From Campylobacteraceae bacterium (GTDB lineage: Bacteria; Campylobacterota; Campylobacteria; Campylobacterales; Campylobacteraceae), in NCBI GenBank assembly GCA_031259875.1, contig JAIRKW010000066.1:1-13615 (forward strand): 13,615 nt of DNA. Direction: 5' to 3'. The position numbers and the translations under genes were made by a program. The notes beneath the pieces were generated by a model. That model was not told the origin of the DNA and searched no databases. It saw only the letters and a list, made by a program, of their open reading frames with translations. How positions within the stretch are numbered: the stretch's first letter is position 1; each line of letters opens with the position of its first letter. Positions 1-6,791 of the stretch are shown here, one piece after another.

Positions 1-959
1 GCACATAATATAAATGCAGCGTGCGATATGGAACTGAAAGCAAGCATTCTTTTAACGTCTGTTTGCACTAAAGCCATCAAATTGGAGAGCGTCATAGTAA
101 CTGCTGCGAATATATAAAAGATATTCTCTATCCAAATCATATTGTGCATTATAAATGGTTCAAATATTCTTACCGCTACTATAAATGCCGCTATTTTCGG
201 AGCTATGGAAATATATCCGGCAAGAGGTGCGGGAGAGCCTTCGTAAACGTCAGGCATCCAAGTATGAAACGGTATAAGCGAGAGTTTAAATCCTACTGCG
301 CCAAGCATTAACGTAAGCGCGCCTAAAACACCGATTGCAGGACTAAAATCTCTATCAGATAACCTTATCACTATCTCATTTATGTCAACGCTTGCACTTA
401 AGGCATACAACAACATTGCTCCAAAGGCATAAAATCCACTGGCCGCCGCTCCCATAGTAAAGTATTTCAGCGCTGCTTCTATGGCTTTTTTGCGATTGTG
501 CATCGCTATCATTGTATAAAGCGACAAAGACGCCGTTTCCAGCCCTATAAACATAAGTATAAGATTTGTCGTAGAGACCATAAATGCAAATCCTGCCGTC
601 ATAAACAGCAATAAAGCAAAATACTCCGCAAATCTATACTCTGCGGACTCTCTCTTGCAAAGCGTTAATTGTACAAACAGCAAAGATATGGCAAATATAG
701 CTAACTGTGACAATTTTGACATGCCGTCTATCAGTATCATATCAAAAAAGCCTGTCTCATCCTGCGTGCCAAAAGCCAAAACGAAGATAAAAGAGCCTAT
801 CAAAAACAGCGATGTTAAACTTGCATAAAAGCCGCGCGGCAACTCTTTTTTAAGCATATCAATACATACTATAAAAAGTGCGCCTGCACATAGAATTATC
901 ATTGGTGACAGCGTGAAAAGATTTAAACTCTCAAGCGATATAAGCGAAATTTCCTGCAT
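1..959 (-). CDS. nuoN: NADH-quinone oxidoreductase subunit N (partial, C-terminus beyond window)
   Basis: This is an antiporter-like, proton-pumping membrane subunit of complex I and the last nuo gene seen here. My translation from the ATG at 959 reads MQEISLISLESLNLF and stays open for 319 codons to the window edge; the family is usually about 480-500 residues, so roughly the last third is missing. Diagnostic stretches are LMFIGLETASLSLYTM (residues ~135-150, with the conserved TM5 glutamate E141), GFKLSLIPFHTWMPDVYEG (~223-241, with TM7 lysine K225) and DVKRMLAFSSISHAAF (~301-316). The protein is hydrophobic throughout with many membrane spans. The start overlaps the nuoM stop by one base (TAATG), with AAGGAG eight bases upstream. 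Identity is very secure; truncation is due only to the window boundary. Confidence 0.97.
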   Translation of the reverse strand, partial: MQEISLISLESLNLFTLSPMIILCAGALFIVCIDMLKKELPRGFYASLTSLFLIGSFIFVLAFGTQDETGFFDMILIDGMSKLSQLAIFAISLLFVQLTLCKRESAEYRFAEYFALLLFMTAGFAFMVSTTNLILMFIGLETASLSLYTMIAMHNRKKAIEAALKYFTMGAAASGFYAFGAMLLYALSASVDINEIVIRLSDRDFSPAIGVLGALTLMLGAVGFKLSLIPFHTWMPDVYEGSPAPLAGYISIAPKIAAFIVAVRIFEPFIMHNMIWIENIFYIFAAVTMTLSNLMALVQTDVKRMLAFSSISHAAFILC

Positions 960-2488
960 TACTTTCTCTCCTTCGAGGCAACTTGCTCCAAAAAGAACTT
1001 CGTTTCATACTTTCGCGCGTTTTGCGACATTATCTCAAGCGTGCTTTTAACGCTCTCTTGGACAGGATTTAAAACCGCTTTAGGATAAACGCCTAAAAAT
1101 ATTATCAAAATAGTTATCGGCACAAGCGCAAAAAGTTCTCTTGGATATAAATCTTTCAAATTTTTATTTGCTCTTTTTTTAATCTCTCCGAAGAAAGATT
1201 TTCTATATAACCTCAGCATATATATTGCGCCCAAAATAATACCTGTGCCGGCAAGTGCAGTTAACAGCCAATTCACTTTATAAAATCCCATTAACGATAA
1301 AAATTCGCCTACAAATCCTATCGTCAAAGGAAGTCCAACCGCACCCATAAGAACAATAGCAAAAATTGTCGCGTAACGCGGCATTACTAAAGCCAATCCC
1401 CCAAACTCATTCATCATTTTCGTATGACGCCTGTCATATATAACGCCTACCAGCATAAACAGCGCGCCGCTTACGAGTCCGTGACTTATCATAAAAAAGA
1501 CAGAACCTGAAATTCCTTCCGTATTAAGCGCAAATGTTCCCAAAATGATAACACCCATATGTGAAATAGAGGAGTAAGCGATAACTTGTTTCATATCATC
1601 CTGCGCAAATGCGATAAGCGCTGCATAAATGACCATCACTACCGACACTATTGCGATAGGTATCAAAAACTCTACCGAAGCATCGGGAAAAAGCGGCAGT
1701 AAAAATCTCACAAAGCCGTAAGTTCCCATCTTTAAAAGTACAGCTGCAAGGATAACGGAGCCTATTGTCGGAGCTTGCCCGTGCGCATATGGAAGCCAGG
1801 TATGAAAAGGAAACATCGGCACTTTGATGGCAAACCCTAAGAAAAATGCTCCAAAAAGCCATAATTGAACGCCATATGAGAGCGGGAAATTCTCCCAATC
1901 AATTAATGAAAAACTCCAAACGCCGTTTGCTTCGTAATACAAATATCCGAAATACAAAATACCCACAAGCATCAGTACAGAACCTGCAAATGTATATAAG
2001 AAAAATTTTACCGCCGCATAAATCCTTTTGTCTGCTCCCCATGCACCGATAATATAAAGCATAGGCACCAAAGAGAGTTCCCAGAAGAGATAAAACAGCA
2101 GTAAATCAAGACTGACAAAAACGCCTATCATGGTCATTTCTAAAAACAGTATAGAGATAATAAGATTTTTTAGATTCGGCATTTCACCAAGACCGATAAG
2201 TCCTACAAATGTTATAAATGTACTTAAAATTACCAAAAAGAGCGATATACCGTCAATTCCGAGCAGAAACGATACGCCAAAACTCGGTATTAATGGGAGA
2301 TTTATAAGCATTTGAAAACCGCCCTCATTCGCATCTAACATCGCCCAAAGCATTAAAGAGAGTATGAACTCTATAAAGGCCGCCGCAATTGCGTAAACTT
2401 TAATATGTTTTTGTTTTACCAAAAAGCCTGCAAAACCCGCAAACAGAGGAAACAAAACCGTCGCTAATAATAGTATACTGCCCATCAT
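959..2488 (-). CDS. nuoM: NADH-quinone oxidoreductase subunit M
   Basis: This is an antiporter-like proton-pumping subunit of the complex I membrane arm, lying between NuoL and NuoN. At 509 residues it has normal family length, about 14 membrane spans and the proton_antipo_M signature. Visible key residues are TM5 glutamate E137 in LFYLFWELSLVP and TM7 lysine K222 in GFAIKVPMFPFHTWLPYAH, followed by the QDDMKQVIAYSSISHMG segment, whose lysine and histidine line the central proton axis. Two ATG codons lie in tandem (2488 and 2485). The AAAGGGAG ribosome site touches the first, so the second, giving 508 residues, has slightly better spacing and may be the true start. The gene sits 6 bases after the nuoL stop and its stop overlaps the nuoN start. 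It is a member of the nuoA-N operon. Confidence 0.98.
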   Translation of the reverse strand: MMGSILLLATVLFPLFAGFAGFLVKQKHIKVYAIAAAFIEFILSLMLWAMLDANEGGFQMLINLPLIPSFGVSFLLGIDGISLFLVILSTFITFVGLIGLGEMPNLKNLIISILFLEMTMIGVFVSLDLLLFYLFWELSLVPMLYIIGAWGADKRIYAAVKFFLYTFAGSVLMLVGILYFGYLYYEANGVWSFSLIDWENFPLSYGVQLWLFGAFFLGFAIKVPMFPFHTWLPYAHGQAPTIGSVILAAVLLKMGTYGFVRFLLPLFPDASVEFLIPIAIVSVVMVIYAALIAFAQDDMKQVIAYSSISHMGVIILGTFALNTEGISGSVFFMISHGLVSGALFMLVGVIYDRRHTKMMNEFGGLALVMPRYATIFAIVLMGAVGLPLTIGFVGEFLSLMGFYKVNWLLTALAGTGIILGAIYMLRLYRKSFFGEIKKRANKNLKDLYPRELFALVPITILIIFLGVYPKAVLNPVQESVKSTLEIMSQNARKYETKFFLEQVASKERK

Positions 2489-2494
2489 CTCCCT

Positions 2495-4345
2495 TTATGC
2501 CTGATAAAAAACTGCAAAAAGCAGCAATATGCCCAAACCAAATACCATCCATCTAAGCATTGCGGAGAGATTACCGCTTTGCATACGGCGCGCTTTGTCG
2601 CCGCTTCGGTACAGCATATTCGCTATCATATCTACGCTCGCATCTATAAGTTTTTCATCCAGTTTCTTCCAAGAAAATTTTGCAATTGCTTCAAACCGCC
2701 GTACAATTTGACTTTGATACAACTGCGGAATATAGTATTGATTAAATAAAAACTTATACATGGCACTTTTTTCTATCTTTTTTGAAAATCCATTTCGTAC
2801 AATATACATATAAAATGCAAATAATATCCCAAATATTGCTATGCCAAGTGTTGATGTAATCATCAAAATGACAGTCTCATGTGTAATGCCAAATGTATAT
2901 TCAGGCAAAATTTGCGTTGCAAACTCTTCAAATACCTCTTCAAAATGGCCTGCTATTACAGCCAAAATGCCAAGAGGCAGCATCGCTAACAATGAAGACT
3001 TTGCCGCTTCATGCGGATGGATATGCCGCTTTTTCCACGAAGCTTCACCAAAAAATACAATAAATATAAGCCTAAAACTATAAAATGCCGTCAAACCTGC
3101 TCCCACCCAAAGAGTTGAAAAGAGAATGTATGTATTTTCATTGAGTGCGACTTCTAAAATTTTATCCTTTGAAAAGAAACCGGCAAACGGATAGATACCC
3201 GCAAGTGCAACAGAGGCTATTATCATCAAAACAGCAGTAATTTTCAGCGCGCCAAAAAGTCCTCCCATATTTTTGATATTTAAATCCTCATTCATGGCAT
3301 GCATAACATTTCCAGCGCCTAAAAACAACAGCGATTTAAAGTAAGCATGAGTTACAAGGTGAAACAATGCTATCCAATATGCCCCAAGACCGGCAGCCAC
3401 AAACATATATCCAAGCTGAGAGAGCGTAGAGTAAGCAATAATACGTTTCAAATCGTTATTAACAAGAGCCATCAGCGCGGCAAAAACAGCGACAAACGCT
3501 CCCAAAGAGGCAATAAAAAAACCAATATCGGGAATATTTGCATAAATAGGATTTGCACGTATGACAAGATAAACACCGGCTGTTACCATTGTGGCAGCAT
3601 GTATAAGCGCCGATACTGGAGTTGGTCCCTCCATGGCATCCGCAAGCCAAGTATGCAGAGGAAACTGTGCTGATTTACCCATTGCGCCTATAAAGAGCAG
3701 TATGCCGATGATTTGTAAAACTGCTGTATCGATATCTGCCGCTGTGTTAAAAACATCCTCATACTGCAAAGTTCCAAACTGCCAGTAAATCATAAATATA
3801 CCAAGAAGCATACCCAAATCGGCTATTCTATTCATAATAAAAGCTTCATTAGCCGCCCACGACGCACTGTCTCTTTCATACCAAAAGCCTATAAGCATCC
3901 ATGAGCAGAGCCCCACACCCTCCCATCCTATAAAAAGTCCTGCAAAATTATCACTCATTACAAGTACAAGCATGGAGAAAACAAACGCCGAAAGATATGA
4001 AAAGAAACGGTTAAACGATTTGTCATGAGCCATATAGCCTATAGAGTAAATATGTACAGCCGTTGAAACAACGCCTACCGTTACCATCATTATAACGCTC
4101 ACTCTGTCAACCACAAACCCAAACGGTATACTCAAATTTCCAACGCTTATCCAATCAATCAAGTTTAAGCGGAAACTGTTTTCATCCATAATGCATAAAA
4201 GTACGATTGAAGCAGCAGTTGAAAGAGCTATAAAAATAGAATTTACTATTCCGGTAATAATTTTTTTCTCTCTCATTGCAAAAATTGCGGCAAAAATTGC
4301 GGCGGCAAGCGGTGAAAAAAGGGCTGTGTATATAAAAATTTCCAT
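2495..4345 (-). CDS. nuoL: NADH-quinone oxidoreductase subunit L
   Basis: This is the distal antiporter-like proton pump of complex I. At 616 residues it has typical length. The N-terminal domain contains SDNFAGLFIGWEGVGLCSW (E142 in TM5); the core contains GKSAQFPLHTWLADAMEGP (K224 in TM7) and PVSALIHAATMVTAGVYL (H249), the Proton_antipo_M signature. NDLKRIIAYSTLSQLGYM follows. The last ~110 residues hold an amphipathic charged stretch (KKLDEKLIDASVDMIANML) and a final membrane span, matching the long lateral helix and TM16 that clamp NuoM and NuoN in known structures. The start is 2 bases after nuoK, and the ribosome site AAGGGATAG includes the nuoK stop. All key proton-path residues are present, so an active pump is likely. 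Confidence 0.98.
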   Translation of the reverse strand: MEIFIYTALFSPLAAAIFAAIFAMREKKIITGIVNSIFIALSTAASIVLLCIMDENSFRLNLIDWISVGNLSIPFGFVVDRVSVIMMVTVGVVSTAVHIYSIGYMAHDKSFNRFFSYLSAFVFSMLVLVMSDNFAGLFIGWEGVGLCSWMLIGFWYERDSASWAANEAFIMNRIADLGMLLGIFMIYWQFGTLQYEDVFNTAADIDTAVLQIIGILLFIGAMGKSAQFPLHTWLADAMEGPTPVSALIHAATMVTAGVYLVIRANPIYANIPDIGFFIASLGAFVAVFAALMALVNNDLKRIIAYSTLSQLGYMFVAAGLGAYWIALFHLVTHAYFKSLLFLGAGNVMHAMNEDLNIKNMGGLFGALKITAVLMIIASVALAGIYPFAGFFSKDKILEVALNENTYILFSTLWVGAGLTAFYSFRLIFIVFFGEASWKKRHIHPHEAAKSSLLAMLPLGILAVIAGHFEEVFEEFATQILPEYTFGITHETVILMITSTLGIAIFGILFAFYMYIVRNGFSKKIEKSAMYKFLFNQYYIPQLYQSQIVRRFEAIAKFSWKKLDEKLIDASVDMIANMLYRSGDKARRMQSGNLSAMLRWMVFGLGILLLFAVFYQA

Positions 4346-4347
4346 TT

Positions 4348-4650
4348 CTATCCCTTCATAATATTTAAACTGTCAAGGTCAATAGAGCCCGTACGTTTAT
4401 ACCAGAGCGTTAAAAGTCCAAGCCCTACCGCAACTTCGCTCGCAGCTACCGCTATAATAAACAGAGCAAACATCTGTCCGCCCAAATCCATATAAAATTT
4501 TGATACTGCAACAAAACCGACATTTGCAGCATTTAGTAAAATCTCCGTGGAGAAAAAGAGCATTAAAAGATTTTTTCTTCTTAAAATGCCAATCAACCCT
4601 ATTGCAAATAAAAACGTGCTTAGTATTATATAGTGGTAAAATCCTATCAT
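4348..4650 (-). CDS. nuoK: NADH-quinone oxidoreductase subunit K
   Basis: This is a small membrane subunit forming part of the fourth proton channel with NuoJ and NuoA. It has 100 residues, exactly the usual family size, and three membrane helices. The two functionally essential membrane glutamates fall at the same positions as in E. coli: E36 in LMLFFSTEILLNAANV and E72 in IIAVAASEVAVGLGLL. The gene overlaps nuoJ by 4 bases (ATGA), which suggests translational coupling, and GGGAGAGG lies just upstream of the start. Its stop is embedded in the ribosome binding site of nuoL. Nothing unusual was seen. Confidence 0.98.
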   Translation of the reverse strand: MIGFYHYIILSTFLFAIGLIGILRRKNLLMLFFSTEILLNAANVGFVAVSKFYMDLGGQMFALFIIAVAASEVAVGLGLLTLWYKRTGSIDLDSLNIMKG

Positions 4651-5165
4651 TGCGCCTCTCCCGCATCAAGCCGCCTGCTTACCAAAATGATACCGGCCAT
4701 CATAGCAACTAAAAGCATTACAGCCGTAAGCTCAAAAGCTGCCAGATATTTTGTAAACATCACAAGTCCCAAAGCATGTGCATTGCTTAAATTCTCATCT
4801 GCCGGTATCGAAGCCTGCAAAGTGTCTGCAAATATAGGCGCACAAACTATCGCTGCAAGCAAAACCGCGACAAATATCCACAAAGTATATATTGCCCTTT
4901 TTGCCGCTATATTCTCTTTAACTTCTTTGGCCGTATCAAAAAACATCATACCAAAAGCGTACAGAGCCATAACTGCGCCTGTATACACGATGATTTGAAC
5001 AACTCCTATAAATTCGGCGTCCAAAAGGAAAAAAAGCGCACCGATAAAAACCATACCGCCCGCTAACGAACTCATAGAGTGGAGTGCGTTTTTGCTAAAT
5101 ACCGTAATTAAAAACAGTACTGCAATAAGCGCCGCAAATAGATAAAAAGCGATAACTTCATACAT
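4647..5165 (-). CDS. nuoJ: NADH-quinone oxidoreductase subunit J
   Basis: This is a membrane subunit of the complex I proton-translocating arm, with about five predicted helices over 172 residues (normal length). The conserved TM3 region reads EFIGVVQIIVYTGAVMALYAFG (residues ~51-72), the hallmark of NuoJ. In known structures this helix changes conformation (the pi-bulge) during coupling between the quinone site and the pumps. The ATG at 5165 shares one base with the nuoI stop (TAATG) and has GGGAG 7 bases upstream; its end overlaps nuoK by 4 bases. The C-terminus (residues ~150-172) ends in a short polar tail. Assignment rests on the TM3 motif, size, and position between nuoI and nuoK. Confidence 0.97.
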   Translation of the reverse strand: MYEVIAFYLFAALIAVLFLITVFSKNALHSMSSLAGGMVFIGALFFLLDAEFIGVVQIIVYTGAVMALYAFGMMFFDTAKEVKENIAAKRAIYTLWIFVAVLLAAIVCAPIFADTLQASIPADENLSNAHALGLVMFTKYLAAFELTAVMLLVAMMAGIILVSRRLDAGEAQ

Positions 5166-5785
5166 TAATCATCTCCCGCAATTGGAGTTTTTTTAATAGT
5201 TTTATCGGCTTGTGAACTTATGCTGCCATAACCCTCAAACTCTTCTTGAAAACCGTTTTTAAATTTGTCAATCGGCGTCAGCATATCCTCTTTTAAACCG
5301 TAATATGCACGCTGTTCAGCAGCATATTCATATTCGCTTCCATGCACTATCGCAAGCTCCGGACAAACCTCGGCACACAAACCGCAATAAATACAACGTC
5401 CAAAATTTATACTATACTCTTTTACTGCTTTGCGTCCGTTTTGATCAACACCCGTATCCATCCTTATACAATTTGATACGCATATCTTTTCACACAGCCC
5501 GCATCCTATACATCGCTCACTGCCGCTCTCCAAGAGCCGTAAAAGCCTGTGTACGGAACGATATCTGGGACCTATCGGCATTTTCTCTAACGGATACTGC
5601 GTAGTATGGCAGTTTTTTTTGCCTTTGGCCATTTCTCTAAATACTATCCAAAGCCCTGCAAAAAGCTCTAATTTTATACTTCTTTTTACAACACGGCAAA
5701 ACTTCTGCCAATTTGTCTTTGGCGTTGGCTCATATTTAAAGTAGATATATCCGTTTGTGTTTCTATTTGTAAATTGGTCTAACAT
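5165..5785 (-). CDS. nuoI: NADH-quinone oxidoreductase subunit I (2x[4Fe-4S])
   Basis: This is the 8-iron ferredoxin-like subunit that carries clusters N6a and N6b and passes electrons from NuoG to NuoB. From the chosen start it has 206 residues. Two CxxCxxCxxxC motifs are visible: C92/C95/C98/C102 in CIGCGLCEKIC and C131/C134/C137/C141 in CIYCGLCAEVCP. The first motif lacks the usual proline after its last ligand (VSNC follows instead, adding spare cysteine C106). N-terminal residues ~30-50 form the amphipathic helix that rests on the membrane. I chose the ATG at 5785 because it lies just after the nuoH stop with GGGAG 6 bases upstream; an upstream ATG at 5809 would run into the nuoH coding region without support. 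An A8 run (coding strand) lies at 5613-5620 within codons for Lys-Lys-Asn. Confidence 0.97.
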   Translation of the reverse strand: MLDQFTNRNTNGYIYFKYEPTPKTNWQKFCRVVKRSIKLELFAGLWIVFREMAKGKKNCHTTQYPLEKMPIGPRYRSVHRLLRLLESGSERCIGCGLCEKICVSNCIRMDTGVDQNGRKAVKEYSINFGRCIYCGLCAEVCPELAIVHGSEYEYAAEQRAYYGLKEDMLTPIDKFKNGFQEEFEGYGSISSQADKTIKKTPIAGDD

Positions 5786-5786
5786 A

Positions 5787-6791
5787 TTACGCTCCCAAAA
5801 GTAAAACAACGCCGGTTATCAGCACGTTTAAAAGAGCTATAGGCAATAGTACTTTCCAGCAAAGCCACATCAATTGGTCGGGTCTTACATGAGGCCACGC
5901 GCCGCGCGCCCACATAAAGAAAAGCATAAAACCAAGCACTTTTAAGAGCATCATTATACTCCCCGGGATAACCCATAAAGAATTAAATCCTCCCAAAAAC
6001 ATCAATGCGACCAAAAATGATATAAGCATCATATTTGCATACTCGCCAAGGAAAAAGAGCGCCCATCTCATACCCGAATACTCTGTCATATATCCGCCTA
6101 CTATTTCAGATTCCTGTTCCAGCAAATCAAACGGTACTCTGTTTGTTTCAGCAAACCCCGCTATACAAAAGAATACAAATGCCACAGGCTGCTTCCAAAT
6201 CATCCAATCAAACAGTCCGCCCGCTTGATAGTTATTGATATCAACAAGCGACAACGAACTTACAAGCATCACAGGAGCTAAAATGGCAAGAGCGGTTATA
6301 ACTTCAAAAGAGAGCAGTTGCACAACGGCGCGCGCGCCGCCTAACAATGCCCATTTATTCGAACTGCTAAGACCAGCCAAAAGCGGTGCGTACATACCTG
6401 CGCTTGCTACACCTATAACAAATAAAATGCCCACATTTATATCTGATATGACAGCAGAGGTTCTATACTCTCCAAATTCAAACTCAGGAAAAAACGGCAC
6501 TGCAGCAAACGCCGTAAAAACAGCCGTTATTATCAAAAGAGGAGCCAGATAAAATATCGCTTTCACACTTTCTTGCGGCACAATATCTTCTTTGGTAAAT
6601 AATTTTATGACGTCTGCCAAAGCTTGTAAAATACCAAATGGTCCTACATACATAGGCCCCAAACGACGATGCATAAAACCCAAAATCTTACGTTCCACAT
6701 ACGTGGCAAATCCGGCCAAGCTTGCTATAATTATAAGCACGATTATGGATTTTACGACTGTTTCAACAATGATAGCCGCTTCATTCGTCAT
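5787..6791 (-). CDS. nuoH: NADH-quinone oxidoreductase subunit H
   Basis: This membrane subunit forms the quinone chamber floor and the start of the proton-coupling path, at the junction of the peripheral and membrane arms. It has 334 residues and about eight membrane helices. Diagnostic motifs are YVERKILGFMHRRLGPMYVG (~31-50), the acidic loop around AETNRVPFDLLEQESEIVGG (~214-233, with E215, D222, E225, E227 and E229), TEYSGMRWALFFLGEYANM (~236-254) and WARGAWPHVRPDQLM near the C-terminus. The usual FDLPEAESE reads FDLLEQESE here, a mild variant that keeps the acidic residues. The start overlaps the end of nuoG by 11 bases, with a strong AAAGGGGG site 6 bases upstream. GC-rich patches at the GGARA and WARGAWP codons stand out from the AT-rich surroundings. 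Confidence 0.98.
   Translation of the reverse strand: MTNEAAIIVETVVKSIIVLIIIASLAGFATYVERKILGFMHRRLGPMYVGPFGILQALADVIKLFTKEDIVPQESVKAIFYLAPLLIITAVFTAFAAVPFFPEFEFGEYRTSAVISDINVGILFVIGVASAGMYAPLLAGLSSSNKWALLGGARAVVQLLSFEVITALAILAPVMLVSSLSLVDINNYQAGGLFDWMIWKQPVAFVFFCIAGFAETNRVPFDLLEQESEIVGGYMTEYSGMRWALFFLGEYANMMLISFLVALMFLGGFNSLWVIPGSIMMLLKVLGFMLFFMWARGAWPHVRPDQLMWLCWKVLLPIALLNVLITGVVLLLGA
5792..5796 (-). promoter_or_regulatory. nuoI ribosome binding site
   Basis: GGGAG on the minus strand, just before the nuoH stop, lies 6 bases before the ATG at 5785. It decides the nuoI start against an in-frame ATG 24 bases upstream within nuoH. Confidence 0.75.

Noticed and set aside
2495..4345. Possible Na+/H+ antiporter (Mrp) rather than NuoL
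   Set aside because: The NuoL-specific C-terminal lateral helix and the unbroken nuoK-L-M-N order identify it as a complex I subunit.
5786..5809. Longer nuoI start at 5809 (MFYFWERN extension)
   Set aside because: It would overlap the coding end of nuoH by 23 bases, whereas the ATG at 5785 has a well-spaced GGGAG and matches the operon pattern.
6326..6339. 14-bp GC palindrome CGGCGCGCGCGCCG in an AT-rich gene
   Set aside because: It is explained by the conserved NuoH residues Gly-Gly-Ala-Arg-Ala using GGC/GCG/CGC/GCC codons; a similar patch occurs at the conserved WARGAWP codons. No regulatory role is needed.
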